DNA of 64,000 bases from Paenibacillus sp. FSL R10-2782 (GCF_038592985.1 NZ_CP151951.1:301001-365000); one strand, 5' to 3'. Shown: positions 7,813-18,035, counted from the stretch's first letter. Notes: a model not told the origin generated them from the sequence alone. Program-made: numbers and translations.

Positions 7813-10488
7813 ATGAACCGTACGAAAGTGCATGTCATTCCACATACTCACTGGGATCGGGAGTGGTATTTTACCACTTCCAGATCCAAAGTTTACTTGG
7901 TAAAGCATGTGAAAGAAGTGCTGGATGCGTTAGAAAATGTGGCCGACTTCAAATATTACCTGCTGGATGCCCAAGGATCCCTGTTGGATGATTACATCAA
8001 ATGGTGTCCCGAAGACGAGGAACGCATTCGCAGCCTTGTAACGGACAAGCGACTAATGACCGGGCCGTGGTATACGCAGACGGATCAGCTAGTCATTTCC
8101 GGTGAATCCATGGTTCGCAATCTGTATTATGGCATGGAGACAGCGCAGAAATATGGTCACGCGATGAAGGTCGGTTATGTGCCGGATGCTTTCGGTCAGT
8201 CGGCGCAGATGCCGCAGATTTATCAGGAGTTCGGCATTCGCCATTTTCTGTTCTGGCGCGGTGTATCAGACAATACGAACCCGAAAACTGAATTTTTGTG
8301 GAAGGGCTCGGATGGGAGTCAGGTATTTGCGGTTCAAATACCGTTCGGGTACTACTATGGCGGTAATATTCCGGAGGAACCCGGAGAACTTGAAGCATAT
8401 CTGGACAGCCAAATCGGTGCGCTGGAGGAAAAAGCGTCCACTCGTCATGTTTATTTTCCAAACGGCTTCGACCAAGCGCCTGTACGCCTGAATCTGCCGG
8501 AGCTGATCCGCAAGTTCAATGAGCTTGACCCGGAACGAGAATATGTGATGAATGAGCCGGAGCGTTTCCTTGAAGAAATTGAAAAGGACAGCAGCGATCT
8601 TCCTGTGCTGGAGGGAGAGCTTATGGAAGCAAAGCATATGCGTATCCATAAGTCGATCTTTTCTACGCGAGCTGACCTCAAGCAGCAAAATAACTATATT
8701 GAAAATTTAATTGTAAATACGCTGGAGCCAGTCCTGTCAATCAGTCATGCGCTGGGACATGAATATCCGCATCATATCGTGAAGGATATCTGGAAGCTGA
8801 TGTTTGAAAATGCTGCCCATGACAGCATCGGTGGCTGCAACAGTGACACGACGAACCGGGATGTGGCTTTTCGCTACAAACAGGCGCGCGATATCGCGGA
8901 AAATCTGTTGGAGCTGCATAAACGCATGATTGCTTCAAAGATTAAGCAGGAGGAAACTTTTGCCTTCACCATCTTTAACACATTGCCTTATCCGCGTAAG
9001 GGCGTTACAGAGATTGATGCTTATTTACCGGAAGGAAGCTTTGTCATTCGGGATACGAACGGACAGCAGCTTGCGTATACGATTACCGAAAAAGTGGAAC
9101 AGACAGACTATGTGCTGGGTCAGCATATTTACCTGAATCCGAGCAAAAAGGTGTATCTGCCTGAACGTGTATTCCGTGCGAAGCTGCTGGTAGAGCTTCA
9201 GGAAGTACCTGCTATGGGATATACGCAGATTGTATTTGATTTCAGTTCGGCCGGGGATGCCACGGCAGAACGCAGTAACGGAAACCGTATTGAAAACGAA
9301 TTTTATAGTGTAGCTGTTCAGGAGAACGGGGCATTGAGCATTACGGATAAAATCTCGGGACGTGTGTACGCGGATCAGATGGTGTTTGAGGAAAACGGGG
9401 ATGACGGTGATTCCTACAACTATTCTCCGCCGGAACGTGACCTTACCATTTCTTCGCTCGGTGCTGATGTGGAGACGGTGACATCCAAAGGTCCGGTAGC
9501 CGAGGAATTGTCCCTTCGATTGAAGCTAAAGGTTCCGTATGACTTAAACGAACGCACCGCTGCCGTAACCTCTGCGGAATTGCCGTTACAGGCATTGGTC
9601 TCCTTGCGTAAAGGTGAGCGCCTGATTCGTTTCTCGGTAGATGTGGACAATCGCGTGCTGAGTCACCGTCTGCGGGTGCTTTTTGACACCGGAATTGCCT
9701 CCAGGCTTTCTATTGCGGATCAACCGTTCGGGGTCATTGCGCGTCCGACAACGCTGGAAGAAGTAGAGGTGTGGGAACGTGAGCAGTGGACGGAAAAACC
9801 GATCACAATTGAGGCTCTGCAAAGCTATGCTGCGCTGAACGATGGTTCCCGTGGAATAGCGGTACTGACCGGAGGAGTACGAGAATATGAGGTCATTGGC
9901 AAAGAACATGATACAATAGCGCTGACGTTATTCCGTACTTTCGGGTTTATGGGCAAGGAAAATCTGTTGTACCGCCCGGGTCGCGCTTCGGGAGAAAAGA
10001 TCGTAGAAACGCCGGATGCGCAGCTCATTGGCGAGCTTTCATTCACTTTTGCCCTGCATGTGCACGAGTCCGGTTTTGATGAAGCCAATATAGCTAAAGC
10101 GGCCAAGGAATATTTAACGCCATTGACCAGCTACCAGCTGTCTGACTTCCTGAATGGTCGTTTGATTTTCGCCTTCCGTGACGAAGAAAGAATATTCGAG
10201 CAAAGCTACAGCCTGCTATCCTTTGGCGAGGATTCAAATGTGATCCTGAGTGCCTTCAAGAAAGCAGAGCATAATGATGGATATATTGTGCGTGTATTTA
10301 ATCCTTATTTGGAGAAGAATGCAGTCGGACGCATCGCATTCGGTGTATCGGCTCACTATGAGCTGGCTTCGCTGGATGAGCGCTCCAAGGAAGAAGCGTT
10401 GGCCTCGTCCGATGCCGAAGGCGCACCATTGCCAGAGTTGGGGCATTGCAAGCTGTTAACGGTACTGGTTACGCCTGAATCGAAGTAA
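7813..10488 (+). CDS. Glycoside hydrolase family 38 alpha-mannosidase
   Basis: This 891-residue cytosolic enzyme hydrolyses alpha-mannosides after PTS import. The ATG at 7813 is chosen because GGAGGG sits 9 bp upstream; an upstream in-frame ATG at 7795 lies before that ribosome site. GH38 signatures are present. PHTHWDREWYF supplies zinc ligands H13 and D15, VPDAFGQSAQMPQI supplies the nucleophile D125, and ENAAHDSIGGCNSDT supplies the later His-Asp pair. A beta-sandwich C-terminal half follows. Context (PTS IIA/B/C upstream, PRD regulator downstream) resembles the mannosylglycerate system mngA-mngB, but the exact glycoside is inference. Confidence 0.93.
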   Translation: MNRTKVHVIPHTHWDREWYFTTSRSKVYLVKHVKEVLDALENVADFKYYLLDAQGSLLDDYIKWCPEDEERIRSLVTDKRLMTGPWYTQTDQLVISGESMVRNLYYGMETAQKYGHAMKVGYVPDAFGQSAQMPQIYQEFGIRHFLFWRGVSDNTNPKTEFLWKGSDGSQVFAVQIPFGYYYGGNIPEEPGELEAYLDSQIGALEEKASTRHVYFPNGFDQAPVRLNLPELIRKFNELDPEREYVMNEPERFLEEIEKDSSDLPVLEGELMEAKHMRIHKSIFSTRADLKQQNNYIENLIVNTLEPVLSISHALGHEYPHHIVKDIWKLMFENAAHDSIGGCNSDTTNRDVAFRYKQARDIAENLLELHKRMIASKIKQEETFAFTIFNTLPYPRKGVTEIDAYLPEGSFVIRDTNGQQLAYTITEKVEQTDYVLGQHIYLNPSKKVYLPERVFRAKLLVELQEVPAMGYTQIVFDFSSAGDATAERSNGNRIENEFYSVAVQENGALSITDKISGRVYADQMVFEENGDDGDSYNYSPPERDLTISSLGADVETVTSKGPVAEELSLRLKLKVPYDLNERTAAVTSAELPLQALVSLRKGERLIRFSVDVDNRVLSHRLRVLFDTGIASRLSIADQPFGVIARPTTLEEVEVWEREQWTEKPITIEALQSYAALNDGSRGIAVLTGGVREYEVIGKEHDTIALTLFRTFGFMGKENLLYRPGRASGEKIVETPDAQLIGELSFTFALHVHESGFDEANIAKAAKEYLTPLTSYQLSDFLNGRLIFAFRDEERIFEQSYSLLSFGEDSNVILSAFKKAEHNDGYIVRVFNPYLEKNAVGRIAFGVSAHYELASLDERSKEEALASSDAEGAPLPELGHCKLLTVLVTPESK

Positions 10489-10534
10489 CACGGAAACAAA
10501 ACATGGTTTATCGGAAAGGAGGTCTTGAAGCTAC

Positions 10535-12502
10535 ATGAATTTTCCCTACAAACGCTTGAAAAAGCTGTACCAGCTCGTCAGTGGAAACGATCAGGGCTGG
10601 TCTTGGACCACTAAAGCACTGTCTGAGCGGCTGGAGGTCACAGAGCGGACGATCCGCGATGATCTCAAAAAGCTGGGCGGTATTCTGAATGAATATGGAG
10701 CGCGTCTGGAATCCAAGAGGGGTAGCGGCTATACAATCATGGTCGTTGATCCCGAAAGATACCGTTTTTTCGCTGAGGAAGGTCAGGAAGAAACGGAGGG
10801 AAGCGGGCGGCTGCCGGGAGCACCGGAAGAGCGCATACGGTATGAGCTGTTCAAGCTGCTGAATGCGGGAGAATACGTGAAGATGGAAGACCTCGCCGAC
10901 GAGCTGTATATTAGCCGGGCGACCATGAATAACGATTTTAAAATCATTCGGCGGATTCTGGATGATTATGCTCTCACCCTGCGCACCAAGCCGGGATATG
11001 GGGTGAAGGTGGTTGGGGAAGAGAAAAGTATCCGTTACTGTCTCGCTGAGTATGCCGATGTACGCGATGAAGAAGGACAACGCAGCGGTATGCCTTTGGA
11101 ACAGCAACAGCTATTTCAGGGGCAGGATTTACCACGAATCCGTGCAATTATTTTGAAGCATCTGCGACCCAATGGCATCAAGATGGCGGATTTGGCGTTG
11201 AAGGACCTGATCACCCATCTGGCGGTTATGGTACTGCGAGTGAAGGAAGGACATGGATTGGAGCGCTTTGAAAAGGTGGCAGGCGGTCAGCGGGATATTG
11301 AACTGGCTACTACCATTCTGAGTGAGATGGAAGAGGCTTTTGGCATCACCTGCCCTTTAGGAGAGCTGGATTATGTCCTGCTGCATATCGTCAGCAAAAA
11401 GATGGCCGAAACCGAGTGGGAGCGTCTCCAGTCTGACCGACTCTTCCTGGCTGTGCGCGAGATGCTGACATTTGTCTACGAGCGCTTCACCTATGATTTG
11501 CGTGACGATGAACGGCTGTCCCGGGATTTGTTTGTGCATCTGAAACCGATGCTGACCCGGCTGGAGCATGGCATGAACATGCGTAATCCGTTGCTTGGAC
11601 ATATCCGCAAATATTACCCGCTTGCTTATGAAATCACGGTTGGTGCGGTAAAAGAACTGCAAAAATCGTTCCCGTATGACATCAACGATAACGAAATCGG
11701 ATATTTGGCGCTTCATATCGGAGCTGCATTGGAACGCAAATACAATATTCCCCATCGGCGTCGTAAAACTGTGTTGCTGGTGTGTGGCTCCGGCTACGGA
11801 ACCGCCCGGATTTTGGAATCCAGATTGCGTTCGCTGTTCGCCGAGCTGGATGTATCCCGAGTGGTTTCACTTCGGGAATACGAGGAAATGCCTACTGTCG
11901 ACGAGGATTTGATCGTATCGACCATCCACTTGCAGCAGCGTAAGGATAAACCGTCGGCGGTGATCAGCCCGATTCCTTCGGAACGGGATATGGAGACGAT
12001 CACACGGATGGTGCGTGCCAGCGATGAGGAGCAGGAAATTTCGCTGCTGCGGTATTTTGACGAGGACTTGTTTATGACCCGAACCGATCAGCCGAAAAAG
12101 GATGCTCTGATTGAAGAAATGAGCGGTATTTTGAGGCAAAAAGGAGTTGTGACTGACAAGTTCCTGCCAGCAGTCATGGAGAGGGAGAAGCTGGGATCTA
12201 CGGCTCTGGATCGAGGTATGGCGATTCCCCATCCTTTGGAGCTTAGCTCTAACCGGACGGTCGTAAGCGTGTGTTTGCTGGAAAAGCCGATTCAATGGGA
12301 TGCCAACCATGAGGTCCATGTTGTATTCCTGCTTTCGATCTGTAAAGAGGATTACGAGCAGGCGATGGGGATTTACGATCTGTTCGTAGAACTGATCCGT
12401 CAGGAAGAAACGCTAGAACGGTTAAAGCATTGCCATTCCTTTGATGCCTTCATGCTAATCGCCCGTCAGGTGCTTTCAGTCAAGAGCAATGATCTTCATT
12501 GA
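10535..12502 (+). CDS. PRD-containing PTS regulator (MtlR/ManR/BglG type)
   Basis: This 655-residue protein has the domain order of PTS-controlled activators: an N-terminal HTH (LSERLEVTERTIRDDL), a second HTH (LADELYISRATMNNDF), and two PRD modules (about residues 185-400). A IIB-like domain follows (VLLVCGSGYGTARILESRL, about residue 410), then a IIA-like domain (DRGMAIPHPLEL). Phosphorylation of PRD histidines by HPr and the sugar IIB normally sets its activity. The start follows AAAGGAGGTCTTGAAGCTAC. It closes the alpha-mannoside operon and is the likely operon activator. Confidence 0.92.
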   Translation: MNFPYKRLKKLYQLVSGNDQGWSWTTKALSERLEVTERTIRDDLKKLGGILNEYGARLESKRGSGYTIMVVDPERYRFFAEEGQEETEGSGRLPGAPEERIRYELFKLLNAGEYVKMEDLADELYISRATMNNDFKIIRRILDDYALTLRTKPGYGVKVVGEEKSIRYCLAEYADVRDEEGQRSGMPLEQQQLFQGQDLPRIRAIILKHLRPNGIKMADLALKDLITHLAVMVLRVKEGHGLERFEKVAGGQRDIELATTILSEMEEAFGITCPLGELDYVLLHIVSKKMAETEWERLQSDRLFLAVREMLTFVYERFTYDLRDDERLSRDLFVHLKPMLTRLEHGMNMRNPLLGHIRKYYPLAYEITVGAVKELQKSFPYDINDNEIGYLALHIGAALERKYNIPHRRRKTVLLVCGSGYGTARILESRLRSLFAELDVSRVVSLREYEEMPTVDEDLIVSTIHLQQRKDKPSAVISPIPSERDMETITRMVRASDEEQEISLLRYFDEDLFMTRTDQPKKDALIEEMSGILRQKGVVTDKFLPAVMEREKLGSTALDRGMAIPHPLELSSNRTVVSVCLLEKPIQWDANHEVHVVFLLSICKEDYEQAMGIYDLFVELIRQEETLERLKHCHSFDAFMLIARQVLSVKSNDLH

Positions 12503-12538
12503 GGGCTGACCATTTCATCCTACTCTCATATGAAACGA

Positions 12539-12566
12539 AAAAAGAGACCATAGGGTCTCTTTTTAG
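12539..12566 (+). terminator. Terminator of the alpha-mannoside operon
   Basis: AAAAGAGACC / GGTCTCTTTT form a 10-bp stem with a 4-nt loop and a T tract, 36 bp after the regulator's stop. Confidence 0.88.
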
Positions 12567-12723
12567 CATGTGGCACAGTAGGTTTGTTTTGCCCGAGCGT
12601 CGGGAATCGAACAATCCATAATAGGTGGTCCTATATAGGGCTGCCTTTTTTCGATGTAAATGAACGATTGTGCTTTATTATTAGTCTTAATAGATGAGAC
12701 CACAACAAGGGAGGTGCACGTAT

Positions 12724-13242
12724 ATGACTGACAGAGAGCTGTTTGAACTATATAAGGAACAGATATATTATTTTTGTTATTATCTGATGCAAAATCAAGC
12801 AGATGCAGAAGATGTTTGCCAGGAAGTGTTTGTCAAAGCACTCTTGGCCGATAGGTCCAAAGTACAAGATCTCAAATCGTGGATTTTACGAATTGCTTCC
12901 AATGAGTGCAACAATGTACTTAGAAGGCGGAAAATTGGGCTGATGAAGGAAATACGAACTTTTTTATTGTCACGTCCTCATTCATTTAATCCGGTGGAAG
13001 AGAGTTTATATCATCGAGAAACGAAGACAGAGCTACACAAGCTATATAACAAGCTTCCAGATAAAATTCGAATGGTCGTAGTCCTTCGTTATGTAAACGA
13101 ATTGACTGTGCCGGAGATCTCTAGAGTTATAAATATACCCGAAGGAACAGCTAAATCCAGATTAAATCGGGGGCTTAAACTGCTAAAAAAAATGATGGTA
13201 TCCCAAGTAAAGGAGATGAGTAGCAGTGAGTCGATATTATGA
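12724..13242 (+). CDS. ECF-type RNA polymerase sigma factor
   Basis: This 172-residue protein has sigma region 2 (ADAEDVCQEVFVKALL, about residues 26-41) and region 4 (LPDKIRMVVVLRY, then LTVPEISRVINIPEGTAKSR). It has no sensory extension. The ATG at 12724 is preferred over the upstream in-frame ATG because AGGGAGGTG precedes it at good spacing. The 3' end overlaps the next gene by 17 bp, so the two are translationally coupled. That gene encodes a membrane protein that probably acts as the anti-sigma factor. The signal sensed is unknown. The pair is A+T-richer than its neighbours. Confidence 0.92.
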   Translation: MTDRELFELYKEQIYYFCYYLMQNQADAEDVCQEVFVKALLADRSKVQDLKSWILRIASNECNNVLRRRKIGLMKEIRTFLLSRPHSFNPVEESLYHRETKTELHKLYNKLPDKIRMVVVLRYVNELTVPEISRVINIPEGTAKSRLNRGLKLLKKMMVSQVKEMSSSESIL

Positions 13243-14842
13243 AAAAGAACAGCACATTCCTCAACCTGAATATGATGCAATGTGGGTAAATATAGAACAG
13301 GAAGCAACCAAACGAAAAGCAGCTTTGCAACAGTCACAGGAAGCACCTATGCATCGAGCAAAAATTGTTCCTGCGAGTATCGTATTCTCATGTTTTCTGC
13401 TCGTTGCCATCCCTGTATTCGCTGGTGTGGCTATCAATTGGGATAGAATAGGCGGACGTAATGTAACCATTGCGCTAAATAATGGTATTGGCCAGCGGTA
13501 TGATCTAAAAGCATCCAGTGCAGGCATTACGATGAATTTGAATGGTGTTGTAACGGATGGCGAAAAAATGAAAATGCTGATCTCTTTGGATCCAGGAACC
13601 GATCCAACCAGTTATATTGGGTTTGCTATAGAGAAAACTATGGTAACTAGCAATTCTGATACCAAGGAACGAGCACACGGATATTTAAATTACGATCCTA
13701 AAAGCCAGAAACTCCTCGGCATTTATGAAACGGTTGATACTTTAAAGGATCGTAAAAAAGATTACACACTTGAGGCACAGAATCTAATTTTTTATCGTAA
13801 CCAGGATATTCCCTTAAAGACGGATCATCAGGCCGGGGATACCCTCGTTACCGGGAGCAAGCAGTATCCTAACATTTATATAGAATCCGTTCGACAAACC
13901 AACAACAAGACTGTTGTCCGCTTTAGAGTTGCTGCGGCTCCATCCGATTTAGGACGTGGGAACCCGCATTTGGTAATGAAAGTGGGCGACAAAGAGATAG
14001 ACGCAATCCCAACCATTCTACCTAGCGACAGCCCAGACTTGCATATTGAGCAGGTATTCAACATGACTGCACAGGATTGGAAAAAGGCAAACCTTCATTT
14101 TCGTTACATTGAGGAAGCAAAACGAATTGAAGGTACTTGGAAGTTCGAATTTGAAGCGGATGGAAAAAAAGCAAGTGAAGCGATTTATTCCAAGAAGCTG
14201 CATACCAGCGCCGAATTCCAAGAAAATACAGGCACTACCTTAGACCAACTGATTGTTACCCCCTTGGATATTGAAATTCTAGTAACAGAGCGTGATTCCC
14301 TTAAAAAAGGAAATGTTCATTATAAAACTGCTCAGCTGGTTATAGGGGATAAAAAAATTAGCGGAGGATGGAATATTAAAGGAGCTGGTCCTGAAAATTA
14401 TCAACACTTATATCAATTTGAATCTCCAGAGTGGTATAAGGACTGGTCTGATGTTCCAATGAAACTTATATTGAAAGATGCTGTCATCGAGAAACGTGAT
14501 ACGTCCAAGAATTGGATCACTCTTCATAAACCTAAAGAAGAAAAACAGTTCGCTGAGCTTAATACGGACGGTTATCAAATTGATTTCACATACTATACAG
14601 AGGGAAAAGATTTGATTGTCGAATCGAAATCCGGTTCCCCTGGCTTCAAAGGCGTCAACCAAACAACGATGCGAATTAACGGTAAAGAAGTAGTGCCTGA
14701 GATCATTGCGAAGGGTATGGTATCCACAGGAGTTAATGTTGACCGTTACAAAGATATTGAATTAGACGGAAAATTGGAACTAAATCCTGGCATCTACAAG
14801 TACAGCGATCCTAGACGTGATATTGAAGTTATTTTGAAATAG
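13226..14842 (+). CDS. DUF4179-like membrane protein, probable anti-sigma factor
   Basis: This 538-residue protein starts at GTG 13226 behind AAAGGAGATGAGTAGCA. About 45 cytosolic residues precede one transmembrane helix (IVPASIVFSCFLLVAIPVFA). A long extracytoplasmic region follows, with the beta-rich DUF4179 type fold (LKASSAGITMNLNGVVTDGE) and further repeats. Coupling to an ECF sigma gene and the single-pass layout suggest that it holds the sigma factor at the membrane until a signal arrives. No zinc-finger (ZAS) motif is seen in its N-terminal segment, so the mode of binding is unclear. Confidence 0.75.
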   Translation: MSRYYEKEQHIPQPEYDAMWVNIEQEATKRKAALQQSQEAPMHRAKIVPASIVFSCFLLVAIPVFAGVAINWDRIGGRNVTIALNNGIGQRYDLKASSAGITMNLNGVVTDGEKMKMLISLDPGTDPTSYIGFAIEKTMVTSNSDTKERAHGYLNYDPKSQKLLGIYETVDTLKDRKKDYTLEAQNLIFYRNQDIPLKTDHQAGDTLVTGSKQYPNIYIESVRQTNNKTVVRFRVAAAPSDLGRGNPHLVMKVGDKEIDAIPTILPSDSPDLHIEQVFNMTAQDWKKANLHFRYIEEAKRIEGTWKFEFEADGKKASEAIYSKKLHTSAEFQENTGTTLDQLIVTPLDIEILVTERDSLKKGNVHYKTAQLVIGDKKISGGWNIKGAGPENYQHLYQFESPEWYKDWSDVPMKLILKDAVIEKRDTSKNWITLHKPKEEKQFAELNTDGYQIDFTYYTEGKDLIVESKSGSPGFKGVNQTTMRINGKEVVPEIIAKGMVSTGVNVDRYKDIELDGKLELNPGIYKYSDPRRDIEVILK

Positions 14843-14847
14843 ATATG

Positions 14848-14896
14848 GCCCTTCCAGCTTTAGCTTCTCATGAGGGAAGCAGTGGAAGGGCTTTTG
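14848..14896. terminator. Bidirectional terminator between DUF4179 and GH2 genes
   Basis: GCCCTTCCA (14848-14856) pairs with TGGAAGGGC (14883-14891), with a nested GCTTCTC / GGGAAGC helix, followed by TTTTG. The flanking genes converge. Confidence 0.8.
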
Positions 14897-14931
14897 TTAT
14901 ATCTACTTGTCTATACGGTGAACGTGCTTAT

Positions 14932-17900
14932 TTACACCCGTTGCACGGTAAACTCAAACTCCAGCTTCTGATCGGCTGGTATTTGGTATTCCTCGTGTAC
15001 GGGAGCGCCCCAGCTATCGTCGCCGCCGACACCCATTTGCTTGCCAGCCACCGTGACGACGGTGTAGTAGACGTTGGGCAGCTCATACTGATGGTATGCG
15101 CTTTCCAGCTCAAACGCTGTGTATGGTGAAATATTGCATTCCACAGGCGCGGTTGCAGGTGCAGTAATGCGAATACCTCGCTGAGAATCGTCGGTAATAT
15201 CGACACGACGTACGCCTGTACGATTACCGGATTCCTGTGGCACGGCATAACCGGATACGTTGTCCGCTGCTTCGTTGTGGAATACGCCGAGTCTTGCACC
15301 GAAGGCCCGGTCGATATAGTTTTCATCCGGTCCCATGGCGTACCAGTCCAGATGGCGGTAGTCTGCCGGAACCTTGAACGAGAGCGCGAAGATCGGCAAG
15401 TTAGGCAACCCCGAGACGCCTTCATAAGTGGATTTCACTTTCAGGCTGCCGTCGGCAAAGACGGTATACGCCACTGCCACCTGTACGTCTGCATGAATGC
15501 TTAGTGTATAGCGAAATGTAACCGTTACGTGATCAGTTTGCTCTTCCCTGACTTCAATTCCCACGCATTTGCGTGTCAGACTTGCAGCAAACCAACCGCC
15601 TGCTTCAAACCCAAGCGCTACACCTCTGTCATTGTCCGTGGTTGCACGCCAGAACAATGGGGCAGGAGGAATGGCGATCATCTCGCGTCCAGCGTAGCGC
15701 AGCGAAGTCAGGCTGCCTGCTCCTTTGGAGAACATGATACTAAAATCCGCACCGTGAACGCCGATGTTTACATCGCCATGCACAACTCGAATGCTGCCAG
15801 CAGGAACAGTCTGTGGACGTGTATCCTCCACGATGAAAATATGCTGTCCAAAGGCTACTTCATATCCAGCCTCCGCCCAGAGCGTAGCTTCTTTCAAGAC
15901 CAGAGACGTGTGAATGACGTATTCACCAGGCGCGTTTACTCCAACCGTGTCCGCCAGCGTCAACGGAATATGAGCTTCTGTCTGTGCCGCTACATCCACA
16001 TGAATTACGTTCCGTGCGATTTCGTGGCCTTCATGAAGCAGGCTGTATACCAGCTCGTAGTCATCTGTTCCCTCGAACAGATTTTCATTGCGAATCGTCA
16101 CACCGCCCCGATCCGGGATCAGCTTCAGATTTTGGTACAGGAATTTGACCTCCTGCATCTTCGGTGAAACCTTCCGGTCCGCATAGACGATCCCATCCGT
16201 ACAGAAGCCATAGTCTGTGGCCCGGTCGTCAAAGTCGCCGCCGATCGCGAGGTACTCGCGTCCATAGCGATCTTTTTTCATAACCGCCTGATCAATGTAA
16301 TCCCAAATAAAGCCGCCCTGATACAGCTCGTATTTGTTCTCCAGCTCTGTATATTTGTGCATACCGCCTACGGAATTACCCATCGCATGCATGTATTCAC
16401 AACTGATATACGGTTTTTGCGGATTGTCGTTCAAATACTGCTCGATATCTGCGGGCTTGGCGTACATCCGGCTCTCCATATCGCTGGTATCATCGTACGT
16501 GCGGTTGTGGAATACGCCTTCGTAGTGCACCAGTCGGCTCGGGTCGGTGGCTCGGAAATAGTTGGCTACATTGCGCAGCACTTCACCCGCATAGGACTCA
16601 TTACCGCAGGACCAGATCAGAATGGACGCATGGTTTTTGTCCCGCTCCAGCATGGAAATGGCGCGATCCATCACGATATCCTGCCACTCTGGAAGATTGG
16701 CTGGAATATTCCAAGAAGGCTCGACTGCGCCAAGCTTTTGCCAGGAGCCGTGTGTTTCCAGGTTCATTTCGTCGATCACATACACCCCGTACTCATCACA
16801 CAGCTCATACCACAGGGTCTGATTCGGATAGTGAGAGGTGCGAACCGCGTTCATATTGTTTTGCTTGAGCGTGCGAATATCCCATAGCATATCTTCACGA
16901 GAAATCGCACGTCCAGTACGAGCGTTGAATTCATGGCGGTTCACGCCTTTGAAGACGATCCGCTTGCCGTTCAGATGCATCACCTTGTTGATCAGCTCAA
17001 ATTTGCGGAAGCCGATCTTCTGCGGAATGACCTCCACCAGTGTCCCGTCCGGCTCGTGAATTTGGATGAACAACGTGTACAGGTAGGGCTTTTCGGCACT
17101 CCAGCGCTGGACTTGATCCAGTGTTGCTGACAGCGAAGCCTTGCCATCTGTAAAATCTGCCTTCAAAGAAGCTACAATCTGGCCCGCAGCATCTTTGATA
17201 TCGACGGCTGCATAGGCTGCTACTGCTTTTTCCAAGGTCAGCTCCAGCTCCAGAAGGCCCTTCGTATACGAGGCGTCCAGACCGGCCTTGGCATGCAGGT
17301 CACGTACGTGAACAGATGGGATGGTGTACAGATATACGTCTCTGAAGATACCGGAAAAACGCCAGAAATCCTGATCCTCCAGCCATGCCCCTGTACTTCT
17401 CTGATATACCTCAACCGCCAGCTTGTTTTCGCCTGCTTGCAGGAACGGTGTCAATTCAAAATCAGACGGTGTAAAGCTGTCCTCACTGTACCCGACAAAT
17501 TGCCCGTTCAACCACACATAGAAAGCCGACTCGACGCCCTGAAAAGAAATGAACACAGGCTGACCGTCAGAAGCCATATGTTCCGGCAAAACAAAGCTTT
17601 TGATATAGCTCCCGACCGGGTTGTGATCTTCGGGAATATGGGGCGGGCGAACGTCCGAATGTCCGTCCCACGGGTACATCGTATTCACGTACTGCATTTG
17701 GCCGAAGCCTTGCGTCTGAATATGACCCGGTACCTGAATGTCGCTCCAGCCGCCGTATTCAAAATCAGGGGCATGGAACTCAACCGGACGGCTGGATGGA
17801 TTCGTAGCATAGTTGAACTTCCAGCTACCGTTCAGGCTATGACGCCAAGCCATATCGGCATAACGCTCCGCTTCCTGAAGTGTAGCGTAATATTTATGAT

Positions 17901-17979
17901 CGGAATAGGCTGGCAGCCGATGTACTGCAAACTTGGTTACGTTGGTTAGCCAATCCAGGCTAGGGGTGTGGATGGTCAA
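14932..17979 (-). CDS. Glycoside hydrolase family 2 beta-galactosidase (LacZ type)
   Basis: This enzyme of about 1015 residues has the E. coli LacZ length and architecture: sugar-binding domain, Ig-like domain, TIM barrel, then Bgal small chain. With the TTG start at 17979 (AAGGAG 8 bp upstream), the acid/base is E461 (IWSCGNESYAGE) and the nucleophile is E528 (PYISCEYMHAMGNS). A GTG at 17988 is also in frame but lies directly against the ribosome site. It lacks a signal peptide, so it cleaves imported beta-galactosides. It is the last gene of a run with an ABC sugar transporter, which suggests that galacto-oligosaccharides from pectic galactan are the substrate (inference). Confidence 0.93.
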   Translation of the reverse strand: MTIHTPSLDWLTNVTKFAVHRLPAYSDHKYYATLQEAERYADMAWRHSLNGSWKFNYATNPSSRPVEFHAPDFEYGGWSDIQVPGHIQTQGFGQMQYVNTMYPWDGHSDVRPPHIPEDHNPVGSYIKSFVLPEHMASDGQPVFISFQGVESAFYVWLNGQFVGYSEDSFTPSDFELTPFLQAGENKLAVEVYQRSTGAWLEDQDFWRFSGIFRDVYLYTIPSVHVRDLHAKAGLDASYTKGLLELELTLEKAVAAYAAVDIKDAAGQIVASLKADFTDGKASLSATLDQVQRWSAEKPYLYTLFIQIHEPDGTLVEVIPQKIGFRKFELINKVMHLNGKRIVFKGVNRHEFNARTGRAISREDMLWDIRTLKQNNMNAVRTSHYPNQTLWYELCDEYGVYVIDEMNLETHGSWQKLGAVEPSWNIPANLPEWQDIVMDRAISMLERDKNHASILIWSCGNESYAGEVLRNVANYFRATDPSRLVHYEGVFHNRTYDDTSDMESRMYAKPADIEQYLNDNPQKPYISCEYMHAMGNSVGGMHKYTELENKYELYQGGFIWDYIDQAVMKKDRYGREYLAIGGDFDDRATDYGFCTDGIVYADRKVSPKMQEVKFLYQNLKLIPDRGGVTIRNENLFEGTDDYELVYSLLHEGHEIARNVIHVDVAAQTEAHIPLTLADTVGVNAPGEYVIHTSLVLKEATLWAEAGYEVAFGQHIFIVEDTRPQTVPAGSIRVVHGDVNIGVHGADFSIMFSKGAGSLTSLRYAGREMIAIPPAPLFWRATTDNDRGVALGFEAGGWFAASLTRKCVGIEVREEQTDHVTVTFRYTLSIHADVQVAVAYTVFADGSLKVKSTYEGVSGLPNLPIFALSFKVPADYRHLDWYAMGPDENYIDRAFGARLGVFHNEAADNVSGYAVPQESGNRTGVRRVDITDDSQRGIRITAPATAPVECNISPYTAFELESAYHQYELPNVYYTVVTVAGKQMGVGGDDSWGAPVHEEYQIPADQKLEFEFTVQRV

Positions 17980-18035
17980 GGCGAACACTCCTTATTGTTA
18001 AATTAAAATGAAAGGATTTCACAACAGCGAATCCG

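Noticed and set aside
12591-12613. Minus-strand sequence resembling a tRNA T-loop and acceptor 3' end (GTTCGATTCCCGACGCTCGG)
   Set aside because: No 5' T-stem, anticodon arm or acceptor partner is present; a CCCGA/TCGGG mini-hairpin explains the pattern as well.
15529-16167. 212-codon plus-strand ORF inside the beta-galactosidase gene
   Set aside because: It is antisense to a clear GH2 enzyme, with no recognisable domain or ribosome site.
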